8,662 bases of DNA from Thiobacillus sp. UBA6918 (GTDB lineage Bacteria > Pseudomonadota > Gammaproteobacteria > Burkholderiales > Thiobacillaceae), in assembly GCA_002450925.1 (NCBI GenBank), contig DKAU01000109.1, forward strand, positions 1-8,662. Reading direction: 5' to 3'. The notes under the pieces are model-generated. The model did not search any database, was not told the origin of the DNA, and saw only the letters and a program-made list of their open reading frames with translations. Position numbers and translations under genes: made by a program. This document shows, piece after piece, positions 1-6,684 of this stretch. Each line of letters begins with the position of its first letter. Position 1 is the stretch's first letter.

Positions 1-1254
1 AAGGCTGGCCTCTTTCCAGCGCGCGAGCGGGCCAACCGCCATCAGGAACAGGACGGGTGAAATCAGCGGCACGAATACGGAATTGAAGTAGGGTGGGCCG
101 ACTGAAATTTTTCCCAGCCCCATTGCATCCATCAGCAGCGGATACAGCGTACCGAGCAGCACCGAGCCCAGCGCAGAAATGAGAATCACATTGTTGGCCA
201 ACAGCAGGGCTTCACGAGAGAACCAGGTGAACCCGCTGCCGGTCATCATCCTGGGTGCACGCCAGGCATACAAGGCGAGCGAACCACCGATGACAAATGC
301 AAGAAAACCCAGAATGAACGCGCCGCGCGCAGGGTCGGTTGCAAAGGCGTGTACCGAAGACAAGACACCGGAGCGGACAAGGAAGGTTCCAAGCAGTGAG
401 AGGGAGAATGCAATGAGTGCCAGCAGTACCGTCCAGGCCTTGAAGGCGCCGCGCTTTTCGGTGGCGGAAAGCGAGTGTATGAGCGCGGTGCCGGCAAGCC
501 AAGGCATGAAAGAAGCATTTTCTGTTGGATCCCAGAACCACCAGCCGCCCCAGCCCAATTCGCGGTAAGCCCACCAGGCGCCCAGCGAGATGCCGAGTGT
601 CAGAAAGGCCCAGGCCACAGTTGTCCAGGGACGCGACCAGCGTGCCCAGGCCGCGTCCATCTTGCCTGATAGCAGGGCGGCGATGGAAAAGGCGAAAGCA
701 ACGGCGAAGCCGACATAGCCCATGTACAGCATGGGTGGGTGGATGATCATGCCCCAGTCCTGCAACAGGGGATTCATGTCATTGCCATCCGGGGCTGCAG
801 GTATCAGGCGTTCGAATGGGTTGGAGGTAGTCAGAAGGAAAGCCAGGAATCCTACAGAGATCAGGCCCATGACACCGATAACACGTGCTGCCATGTCTTC
901 GGGCAGGTGGCGGGAAAAAACCGAAACCGCGGTAGTCCAGAAACCAAGAATCAGCACCCATAGCAGCATGGAACCTTCATGCGACCCCCATGTTGCAGTG
1001 AATCGGTAAATTTCCGGGAGTTGCGAGAATGAGTTTTTGGCCACATTCAATATCGAGAAATCGTTGTTAATGAACGAATAGGCAAGACAGCCAAAAGCCA
1101 GCGCGACAAAAACGAACTGTCCCTGAGCGGCCGGGCGTGCCAGTGCCATCAGCGTGTAGTTGCCGCGATGTGCGCCAACGAGCGGAAAAACGGACTGGAT
1201 AAGCGCCAGCAGCAGCGCCAGTATCAATGCAAATTGTCCGAGTTCTGGAATCAT
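1..1254 (-). CDS. ccmF: Cytochrome c haem lyase subunit CcmF, C-terminus cut by window edge
   Basis: CcmF is the core of the System I haem ligase in the inner membrane. It takes haem from holo-CcmE and, with CcmH/CcmI, attaches it to the cysteines of apocytochromes in the periplasm. The frame is open from ATG at 1254 to the window edge, giving 418 codons of a family usually about 650 residues long. The protein starts [18 protein letters not shown] and is strongly hydrophobic with many membrane segments. The tryptophan-rich haem-handling WWD motif is at residues 235-245 ([11 protein letters not shown]). Histidines at 172 (HPPMLYMGY context), 260 and 302 match the positions of E. coli H173, H261 and H303; the fourth ligand (E. 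coli H491) would lie past the edge. The start is supported by AAAGGA seven bases upstream (1262-1267). It follows ccmE after 14 bases. The identification is secure; only completeness of the 3' part is unknown. Confidence 0.96.
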   Translation of the reverse strand, partial: MIPELGQFALILALLLALIQSVFPLVGAHRGNYTLMALARPAAQGQFVFVALAFGCLAYSFINNDFSILNVAKNSFSQLPEIYRFTATWGSHEGSMLLWVLILGFWTTAVSVFSRHLPEDMAARVIGVMGLISVGFLAFLLTTSNPFERLIPAAPDGNDMNPLLQDWGMIIHPPMLYMGYVGFAVAFAFSIAALLSGKMDAAWARWSRPWTTVAWAFLTLGISLGAWWAYRELGWGGWWFWDPTENASFMPWLAGTALIHSLSATEKRGAFKAWTVLLALIAFSLSLLGTFLVRSGVLSSVHAFATDPARGAFILGFLAFVIGGSLALYAWRAPRMMTGSGFTWFSREALLLANNVILISALGSVLLGTLYPLLMDAMGLGKISVGPPYFNSVFVPLISPVLFLMAVGPLARWKEASL

Positions 1255-1268
1255 GTTGGGGTCCTTTG

Positions 1269-1706
1269 TTATTTCACCAGCGATTTTTGGGCTTGTTCAA
1301 TGGCGCTGGCGGCCTCTGGCGGCATATAGTTTTCGTCATGCTTGGCCAGCACTTGCGTTGCAGTAAAAGTGCCGTCGCTGCCAAGCTTGCCTTCAGCCAC
1401 CACACCTTTCCCTTCCTTGAACAAATCCGGAAGAACGCCGGTGTAGGAGACGGGTATGGACTTGGCCGTATCCGTGACAACAAAACCGACAGTGAGCCCG
1501 CCTTCCTGGCGCTTGAGGCTGCCGTTCTCGACCAGACCGCCGATGCGGAAAGCACGGCTGATGGGCGCTTCGCCATTGGCAACCTGAGTGGGGGTGAAGA
1601 AGAACACCAGGTTGCTGTTGAAGGCGTTGAGCACGAGGGCCACAGCAACACCAATAGCCGCAACTATCAGGGCAATCAAGGCGAGTTTTTTGTGTCGAGG
1701 TTTCAT
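1269..1706 (-). CDS. ccmE: Periplasmic haem chaperone CcmE
   Basis: CcmE covalently binds haem delivered by CcmC and CcmABD, then passes it to CcmF. The predicted protein has 145 residues (E. coli CcmE has 159). It has a basic N-terminus (MKPRHKK), one membrane anchor at about residues 7-27 and a periplasmic beta-rich OB-fold-like domain. The covalent haem-binding histidine is H123, in the [12 protein letters not shown] stretch, with the conserved tyrosine Y127 four residues on (HxxxY, E. coli H130/Y134). A short acidic/helical tail follows. The ATG at 1706 was chosen because the protein then begins with a normal basic anchor. An in-frame ATG at 1745 would add 13 polar residues overlapping the end of ccmD. 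The ribosome binding site is modest: GGA eight bases upstream. It lies 16 bases after ccmD and 14 before ccmF. Confidence 0.96.
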   Translation of the reverse strand: MKPRHKKLALIALIVAAIGVAVALVLNAFNSNLVFFFTPTQVANGEAPISRAFRIGGLVENGSLKRQEGGLTVGFVVTDTAKSIPVSYTGVLPDLFKEGKGVVAEGKLGSDGTFTATQVLAKHDENYMPPEAASAIEQAQKSLVK

Positions 1707-1722
1707 TGCTTGTTTCCGGTAA

Positions 1723-1899
1723 TCAAGTTGGTGTTTCCCATGCATTCATCCGCTTGAGTCTCTGCATGGTTTGCAGACGATGACGGCGCAGGAACCAGAT
1801 CTCGCCTGCAATGCAAACGATGGTCATGGCAAACGAGCCCCAGACATAAAGCCCGTACCCGCCCATTTGCCAGAAGTCACTCCAGCTTCCCCAGTTCAT
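1723..1899 (-). CDS. ccmD: Haem exporter accessory protein CcmD
   Basis: CcmD is a small single-pass inner-membrane protein. It associates with CcmABC and is needed to release holo-CcmE from CcmC. This protein has 58 residues and starts [20 protein letters not shown]. It has one hydrophobic segment at about residues 15-36 and then a basic cytoplasmic tail (RRHRLQ, QRLKR), the usual CcmD topology and size. The ATG at 1899 overlaps the ccmC stop codon in an ATGA arrangement and is preceded by a strong GGAGGGG ribosome binding site. A longer in-frame start at 1929 would add ten residues inside ccmC and has no reason to be preferred. Sequence conservation in this family is low, so the call rests on size, topology, the WxDFxxMGGY-type N-terminus and its place between ccmC and ccmE. 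Confidence 0.93.
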   Translation of the reverse strand: MNWGSWSDFWQMGGYGLYVWGSFAMTIVCIAGEIWFLRRHRLQTMQRLKRMNAWETPT

Positions 1900-2630
1900 G
1901 CTTTCCCCTCCGGCAGTTCGCGCACCCATGAGGCCTGGCGCTCGCGTTCAAGCAACATCGATCGGGCGCGGACGAAGGCAACGGCGATGGCATACATCCA
2001 CGCGGCCAGTGCCATGATCAGCATGCCCCACAACATGATGTGCGCCATGGAGGGGGCCCGTGTCAGGCTGACCGAAGAACCCTGATGCAGCGTGTTCCAC
2101 CATTTGACAGAAAAATAGATGATTGGCACGTTGATGACCCCGACAAGGTTGAGCAGAGCGCCGGCACGGTCGGAACGTCTTGGGTCGTCGATGGCTGCCT
2201 GCAAAGCCATGACGCCCACATACAGAAAGAACAGGATCAGTTCTGAAGTCAGGCGTGCATCCCATACCCACCAGGCGCCCCACATCGGCTTGCCCCAGAA
2301 TGCTCCGGTCCAAAGGGCGATAAAAGTGAACATGGCACCGGTCGGGGCCAGCGCACGCGCCATGATGAAAGACAGGCGCGTGTTCCAGGCAAGGCCAATG
2401 GCTGACCAGAAAGCCATAACGATATAAATGAACATCGACATCCAGGCCGCAGGAACATGAATGAAGATGATGCGATACCCCTCTCCCTGCTGAAAGTCTG
2501 TGGGCGCGACGAAGAAACTGATGTACAGACCGATGACTGCAAGAATAAAAGCAAGAGCAAAGAACCACGGCGCCAGCCTGCCTGCCAATGGGTAGAAGGT
2601 CGAAGGGGATGCGTAGCGGTATAGGTTCAT
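1896..2630 (-). CDS. ccmC: Haem handling membrane protein CcmC
   Basis: CcmC is the inner-membrane protein that binds haem at its periplasmic face and loads it onto CcmE. It has 244 residues and about six membrane segments, as is normal for the family. The tryptophan-rich WWD motif is at residues 117-124 (WGAWWVWD), followed by ARLTSE. The two axial haem-ligand histidines are H58 (in FIHVPAAW) and H182 (in LHQGSSV), corresponding to E. coli H60 and H184. The ATG at 2630 sits four bases after the ccmB stop, with GGA eight bases upstream lying in the end of ccmB. The stop overlaps the ccmD start. It resembles CcmF through the shared WWD motif, but the length and position between ccmB and ccmD make it CcmC. 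Confidence 0.97.
   Translation of the reverse strand: MNLYRYASPSTFYPLAGRLAPWFFALAFILAVIGLYISFFVAPTDFQQGEGYRIIFIHVPAAWMSMFIYIVMAFWSAIGLAWNTRLSFIMARALAPTGAMFTFIALWTGAFWGKPMWGAWWVWDARLTSELILFFLYVGVMALQAAIDDPRRSDRAGALLNLVGVINVPIIYFSVKWWNTLHQGSSVSLTRAPSMAHIMLWGMLIMALAAWMYAIAVAFVRARSMLLERERQASWVRELPEGKA
1905..1911 (-). promoter_or_regulatory. Strong ribosome binding site of ccmD inside the ccmC 3' end
   Basis: The minus strand reads GGAGGGG here, with five bases before the ccmD ATG. The site lies within the last codons of ccmC. It supports the 1899 start, and with the ATGA stop/start overlap it suggests translational coupling of ccmC and ccmD. Confidence 0.7.
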
Positions 2631-2634
2631 CTTT

Positions 2635-3300
2635 TCATTCCAGCGAAATTTTCAGCGCTGTCGCGCTGACCCAGGGCGCCAGCAACAGCGACAGCACAAG
2701 AAATGCGCCAAGCAGCGACAGGTTTGCTTCCGCGCCAATGCCTGCGAGCGTGCCCTCTACTGCGCCGGCGCCAAATATAAGGACTGGCACGTAAAGCGGC
2801 AGGATCAGCAGGGTGATCAGCACCCCGCCTCCGCGCAGGCCCAGGGTCAGCGCCGCACCTATGCTTCCAAGCAGCGACAGGATGGGCGTGCCGATGGCAA
2901 GCGACAGCATGAGAATCCACAAGACCTTGCCTGCTAGACCAAACTGGATGCCCAGTAGCGGAGCGATCACCAGGAGCGGAATGCCATTAATGATCCAGTG
3001 CGCAATCGACTTCCCCAAGGCCAGCACAATGTTGGAATACGGCGACAGCATCATCTGTTCCAGAGTGCCGTCTCGGTGGTCGTCGGCATACAGGCGGCTC
3101 ATGGAAAGCAGTGTGGCAAGCAGGGCGGCAACCCATATCACGCCAGGGCCTATCATTCGCAGTACGGCTGGGTCCGGTCCAATGCCAAGAGGGAACATGC
3201 TTACCACCAGCACAAAGAAAAATTGTGCAGTTAGCCAGTCTCCCCGGCGCCTTGTCGCCAGCAGGATGTCGCGTTGGATGACGGTTGCCAGGAATTTCAT
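2635..3300 (-). CDS. ccmB: Haem exporter permease subunit CcmB
   Basis: CcmB is the membrane subunit of the CcmAB ABC transporter. With CcmC and CcmD it uses ATP hydrolysis by CcmA to release holo-CcmE. The protein has 221 residues (E. coli 220). It begins with a cytoplasmic amphipathic stretch (MKFLATVIQRDILLATRRRG) and has about six hydrophobic segments. The family-typical cytoplasmic loop after the second segment, RLYADDHRDGTLEQMMLSP, lies at about residues 69-87 and is the likely contact with CcmA. The ATG at 3300 has no clear Shine-Dalgarno sequence, so it probably depends on translation of ccmA, whose stop lies 19 bases upstream. An overlapping alternative-frame ATG at 3313 gives no recognisable protein. 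Confidence 0.96.
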   Translation of the reverse strand: MKFLATVIQRDILLATRRRGDWLTAQFFFVLVVSMFPLGIGPDPAVLRMIGPGVIWVAALLATLLSMSRLYADDHRDGTLEQMMLSPYSNIVLALGKSIAHWIINGIPLLVIAPLLGIQFGLAGKVLWILMLSLAIGTPILSLLGSIGAALTLGLRGGGVLITLLILPLYVPVLIFGAGAVEGTLAGIGAEANLSLLGAFLVLSLLLAPWVSATALKISLE

Positions 3301-3319
3301 GAGGACGCTTCATCCAGTT

Positions 3320-3943
3320 TCACGCGCTCTCTCCGACGGTCAGTGTTTTCGGTTTCAAATCGCCAAGCTCCAGTGCATGGTGTGTTGTCGCGATGATCAT
3401 CCCTCCCGCCGCAACATGGTCGCGGATCATTTGTTCAACCATCGCAACACCGCTTACATCCAGCCCGGTCAGGGGTTCATCGAGAATCCACAGCAGCGCA
3501 CCAGCGGTCAAGAGTCCTGCCAGGGTTACGCGTCTGCGCTGGCCGAACGACAATACGCGAGAGGGAAGATCCATACAGCGTGCCAGACCGAGTTGCGCAA
3601 GCGCAGATTCTGCTGTTTCCATATCCAGTCCACGGCCACATAAGCGTGCTGACAGGACCATGTTTTCAAGTGGAGTGAGTTCTTCCTTGATGCCGTTTGA
3701 GTGTGCAACGTAGGCCATTTCCTTGCCATAGGTTTCCTTTGCGGCACGGATGGATTCTCCACACCAAAATACCTCACCGGATGCAGGTGCAGACAGCCCG
3801 CAAAGAATGCGCAACAGGCTGGTCTTGCCATGGCCGTTGGCGCCGCGAACCAGCAGAGCTTCGCCTTCGTTCAGTTCAAGATTTAAATTTCTGAACAGAA
3901 GCCGCTCACCACGTTCGCAGGACAAGTTATTGGCAGTAAGCAT
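3320..3943 (-). CDS. ccmA: Haem exporter ATP-binding subunit CcmA
   Basis: CcmA is the cytoplasmic ATPase of the CcmAB complex that frees holo-CcmE from CcmC and CcmD. From the ATG at 3943 the protein has 207 residues, the same as E. coli CcmA. Motifs in order are Walker A GANGHGKT at residues 34-41, the ABC signature LSFGQRRR from residue 131, Walker B LLWILDE at 150-156 and the switch histidine H188 in TTHH. The Q-loop region and D-loop (LTGLD) are also present. The 3943 start was preferred over the in-frame ATG at 3976. It gives the family length and MLTANNLSC N-terminus and has AGGA nine bases upstream, whereas the earlier ATG would overlap the end of the cytochrome gene by 32 bases. Only one base separates the cytochrome stop from this ATG. 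Confidence 0.97.
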   Translation of the reverse strand: MLTANNLSCERGERLLFRNLNLELNEGEALLVRGANGHGKTSLLRILCGLSAPASGEVFWCGESIRAAKETYGKEMAYVAHSNGIKEELTPLENMVLSARLCGRGLDMETAESALAQLGLARCMDLPSRVLSFGQRRRVTLAGLLTAGALLWILDEPLTGLDVSGVAMVEQMIRDHVAAGGMIIATTHHALELGDLKPKTLTVGESA

Positions 3944-3944
3944 G

Positions 3945-5663
3945 TCAATATGTCCTGGGATTATGGGTGGCACCATGGCAGTTCAAGTAGCAGCTGCCAT
4001 GGTTTGTGCCAGTTGATTCGTATCTCAACACTCCACCCGTGGTTGGCGTGACCACTGAAGTGTCAAAATTGATCAGCTTGCTGTTGTTGATGCTGTTTCC
4101 CTGTGTGGCGCTGATGCCGTGCGGATCGTGGCAGACATTGCAGGGCGTCCTGTACTCGGTGATGTGTTTGCCATGGTCCTTGAACGGGTGGGTGTCGGAA
4201 AGGAGCGACGATCGATTGTGGCACTTGTAGCACAGTGCATAGTTCGACGCACTTTCCGGGGTGCGGTCTGTCGTGATGTAGTTTCTCTCCAGTAGCGGCA
4301 CATAAACTGATCCATGCGGGCCCTTTGGACCCGTGCCGCCTGCATTTGGACCGGCATTGTTGTTATGGCAATCCGAGCATTTCATCACGCTGGTGATTGT
4401 CCAGGGCGACAGAAGACTGGGAACATTTGTGTTTTTGCCCGGGCCCGCGATGGGGTGATATGAAGGGTTCACAGTGTCAAACTCGAGCCGTGTGTTGTTC
4501 TGGGCGATCTGTCTGTTCGTGCGAGAGGCCGGCATGCCCGGGCTGTCTGCATGGCAGCGGAAGCAGAGTTGATACTCAGAAGTGATCTGCGGGGTTTCCG
4601 TGCCATCGATTCTTATCCCGCGCACACCATTCAGCGAGCCGGGAATTGTGCTGGTTGAAGAATTGGTGGCGTGTGGATTGTGGCAATCCTGGCATTCGAC
4701 ATGGCGCGACTGTTCCACTGCGGGTTCGGCAGCGTCATGTACCCCTGTCGTCAGTGAAAGAGGATGGATGGATGGTTTGACAGAGAACTCATTTTCGATG
4801 TTTTTGCTGGCCACATTGCCGTTGTGGCAGGAATAACAGTTGGTTTCTTCCGTCGCGTGATTGAGTATCCATTTCCTGCCGCCGGCTGAATGGGGGCGAT
4901 GGCAGTTTTCGCAGGCGTTGGCAGAAACCGTTGTCTCGGTGGTGTGGGGCCAGGGGTTAATCCCGGCTCCATTCCATGTCGAGCTGGAAAGCTTGTGGCT
5001 GCTTGTATTCCAACCATTGATCAGATGGCAAGTCGCACAGAGTGCGGATTGTGTGTTCGCCATGACCAGGAATTTCTTGTTTGTATTGTCATGGGGGTCA
5101 TGGCAGGCCGTGCATTGCATGCGCCCAGCAGAATCAAGCTTGACCTTTCCTATCAGGGAAGAGGGATCGGCCAACTGGCCTCCGTGTTGTGATGCGAGTG
5201 TGGAGGTGTAGTTAAACGAAATGGGGTGGTCATCTGACAAGTCTGTTCCCAGATTGCTTTCACCGGGAGGAAGCGTGGTAACGCCCCCGGCCAGCGAAAC
5301 CGGGTTTCCGCTTGCCAGGTCCCCTAGCGCAATGGTTCCGTCATGGCAACTCAGGCAGGCGAGCGAGGCGCCATTAGGCTGGCCGGGATTCGCCAGGGCG
5401 GTTGAACTCAGGTAAGGCAAATAGTTAGACCCGGGGTCACGGCGATTCCAAAGCGGTGCACTGGGAGTCGAATTGTGGGGTGCATGACAGAATAGGCAAA
5501 TCTGGGTTTCCGTTGATGCCCGTATCGCTCCAGACCCGCTTACAGAAAGATTGTGCTTGGTGGTCGTAATGTCTGCCAGGGATTGATGTATCAGCGGTGA
5601 GGGCAACAACAGTACGAAAATAGCCGGGATAATGACCCTGTTTAGAATGCTCAGAGGGTTCAC
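3945..5663 (-). CDS. Secreted dodecahaem c-type cytochrome (doubled CXXCH family)
   Basis: This is a multihaem electron-transfer protein of the periplasm or cell surface. It has 572 residues. A Sec signal peptide has its hydrophobic core at residues 10-24 and a probable cut after SLA (A30/D31). There is no lipobox. Eleven CXXCH motifs start at C56, C103, C184, C209, C251, C276, C324, C367, C429, C478 and C508. A twelfth site, C558-H563, is CX3CH (CYLNCH). Five of the six odd-numbered motifs continue as CHxPH, and the even-numbered ones do not, so the protein looks built from six two-haem units. Outside these motifs the mature part has 21 further histidines, enough for bis-histidine ligation of every haem. 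Translation starts at GTG, overlapping the previous stop as GTGA, with GGGAGA upstream. The end abuts ccmA. The family looks like Geobacter-type multihaem cytochromes, but the redox partner cannot be read from sequence. Confidence 0.93.
   Translation of the reverse strand: MNPLSILNRVIIPAIFVLLLPSPLIHQSLADITTTKHNLSVSGSGAIRASTETQICLFCHAPHNSTPSAPLWNRRDPGSNYLPYLSSTALANPGQPNGASLACLSCHDGTIALGDLASGNPVSLAGGVTTLPPGESNLGTDLSDDHPISFNYTSTLASQHGGQLADPSSLIGKVKLDSAGRMQCTACHDPHDNTNKKFLVMANTQSALCATCHLINGWNTSSHKLSSSTWNGAGINPWPHTTETTVSANACENCHRPHSAGGRKWILNHATEETNCYSCHNGNVASKNIENEFSVKPSIHPLSLTTGVHDAAEPAVEQSRHVECQDCHNPHATNSSTSTIPGSLNGVRGIRIDGTETPQITSEYQLCFRCHADSPGMPASRTNRQIAQNNTRLEFDTVNPSYHPIAGPGKNTNVPSLLSPWTITSVMKCSDCHNNNAGPNAGGTGPKGPHGSVYVPLLERNYITTDRTPESASNYALCYKCHNRSSLLSDTHPFKDHGKHITEYRTPCNVCHDPHGISATQGNSINNSKLINFDTSVVTPTTGGVLRYESTGTNHGSCYLNCHGATHNPRTY
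3953..3956 (-). promoter_or_regulatory. Ribosome binding site of ccmA inside the cytochrome 3' end
   Basis: The minus strand reads AGGA, nine bases before the ccmA ATG at 3943. It sits within the last cytochrome codons. It decides between the two in-frame ccmA starts and points to coupled translation of the cytochrome and ccmA. Confidence 0.6.
3975..3992 (-). other. Codons for atypical CX3CH haem-binding motif
   Basis: These 18 bases encode C-Y-L-N-C-H (residues 558-563 of the cytochrome). There are three residues between the cysteines instead of two. A further histidine lies four residues later (H567). The codons read TGC TAC TTG AAC TGC CAT without ambiguity, so this is not a misread of a CXXCH by frameshift: the frame continues to a normal end at 3945. 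Confidence 0.85.
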
Positions 5664-6682
5664 GATGCGTCTCCCAGATAGCGGAGGATCTGCACACGCT
5701 GGTTGAATGTGTCCGCGATGTAGATGTTGTCGTAGTCGTCGATATGAATTCCGACTGGCAACCAGAATTCGCCCCGGTCGTGGCCCTGTGCGCCAACTGT
5801 AAGGAGGAATCTTCCGTTCTCGTCAAAGATTTGTACAGCGTGGAACAGCGAATCCACCACATAGACATGTCCATGATGATCTGTAGCGACACCTTTTTGT
5901 CTAGCGGCGTCACCCGTTCCATCCCCGGCGTGGCCGAAGCTCGAAATGAATTTTCCGTTCAGGTCGAGTATCTGCACCCGGAAGTTGAGTGAATCTGTGA
6001 CGTAAAGTTGTCCTTTCGAGGATAGCCATAGCAGGGTTGGGTAATTGAATTGACCTGGTCCAACGCCCCGTTCACCGATACGTTGTATCAATGCTCCCTC
6101 GCTGTTGTAAACATTGATGCGGCTTGCTTTTGTGTCCACCACATACAAATGCCCGCTTGTCTTGTCGAAGGCAATACCGGTCGGCTGGACAAGTTCACCT
6201 TCAAGATTCATTCGGGCAGCCGTTTTCTCTCCCGGCCGAACAACCATTACCTGAGCCAGTTTTGAATCGGTTACGAATATTTCCCCATTTTTACCTTGAG
6301 CAAAACCTACCGGTGAGGGAATGGCGGACTCGTTTGGACCCAGGATGAGCGCATAATTTCCCTTTGTCTTGTCATAGCGATGAATGCCCTTTGCGCCGGG
6401 ATCGGCGACATAAATGGCACCGCCGGATTCAATCACGGCGATTGGGCGTACCATGCGAGACTCCTCTTCGCCGAGGAACAGGTCGCGCATACGCTCGACA
6501 AAGCTTTTTTGTATCCCGAGATCATCCGGTTTCGAGAACAAACGAACAAATTCAATGCGAGGTTGTTCTGGATACGCAGGCCAGTAAAGCGCTGGCAGGT
6601 CGGTTTTCTTCACCGTCTCCATGCATGAGGAGAGAGAAAGAATTGTCATCCCGGCCAAGATTGATCTGAAAACGGTACCCAT
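5660..6682 (-). CDS. Six-bladed NHL-repeat beta-propeller lipoprotein
   Basis: This is a predicted lipid-anchored envelope beta-propeller of 340 residues. The signal peptide ends in a lipobox-like LSSC with the lipidated cysteine at C20. The next residue is methionine, not aspartate, so Lol-dependent transfer to the outer membrane is expected if E. coli rules hold. A linker containing a WPxxPxxPRIEFV stretch (residues 34-46) leads into six NHL repeats. Each repeat has a xIYVxDxxxxRVQIxD-like core, at about residues 90-103, 135-148, 179-192, 226-239, 273-286 and 320-333. Such propellers are binding or scaffold domains; no catalytic residues are evident. The gene starts two bases after the barrel gene stop and its own stop overlaps the cytochrome GTG start. 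Its job is probably to assemble or dock the neighbouring cytochrome or barrel, which is inference from position. The upstream ribosome binding site is weak (GCGGGA, somewhat far), so coupling to the barrel gene is likely. Confidence 0.88.
   Translation of the reverse strand: MGTVFRSILAGMTILSLSSCMETVKKTDLPALYWPAYPEQPRIEFVRLFSKPDDLGIQKSFVERMRDLFLGEEESRMVRPIAVIESGGAIYVADPGAKGIHRYDKTKGNYALILGPNESAIPSPVGFAQGKNGEIFVTDSKLAQVMVVRPGEKTAARMNLEGELVQPTGIAFDKTSGHLYVVDTKASRINVYNSEGALIQRIGERGVGPGQFNYPTLLWLSSKGQLYVTDSLNFRVQILDLNGKFISSFGHAGDGTGDAARQKGVATDHHGHVYVVDSLFHAVQIFDENGRFLLTVGAQGHDRGEFWLPVGIHIDDYDNIYIADTFNQRVQILRYLGDAS
5670..5675 (-). promoter_or_regulatory. Ribosome binding site supporting the cytochrome GTG start
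   Basis: The minus strand reads GGGAGA, six bases before the GTG at 5663. It lies in the last codons of the NHL gene. It supports GTG as the true start, which also gives a well-formed signal peptide. Confidence 0.6.
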
Positions 6683-6684
6683 GA

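Noticed and set aside
1707..1745. Longer ccmE start at ATG 1745
   Set aside because: It would overlap the end of ccmD and put 13 polar residues ahead of the normal basic membrane anchor.
1227..1757. 176-codon open frame on the plus strand
   Set aside because: Antisense to ccmE and its junctions. It has no ribosome binding site or domain, and ccmE on the other strand is certain.
1948..2568. 206-codon minus-strand frame inside ccmC
   Set aside because: It overlaps ccmC in another frame. It is unusually rich in His, Cys and Arg, as expected of an off-frame reading of membrane-protein codons.
3301..3319. Possible promoter or terminator in the largest intergenic gap
   Set aside because: Only 19 bases, with no stem-loop followed by a T run and no -10/-35 pair; too short for either. 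The other gaps are smaller.
2813..3643. 276-codon open frame on the plus strand
   Set aside because: It lies antisense to ccmB and ccmA, which have full motif support. Its protein is rich in Arg, Ser, Pro and Met with no recognisable domain; it is a shadow of biased codons.
3944..3976. Longer ccmA start at ATG 3976
   Set aside because: It adds eleven residues (MVPPIIPGHID) that only re-read the cytochrome 3' end. The 3943 ATG has a better-placed AGGA and gives the standard 207-residue length.
5437..5922. 161-codon minus-strand frame across the NHL/cytochrome junction
   Set aside because: An off-frame reading of two supported genes, with low-complexity Ser/Thr stretches and no domain.
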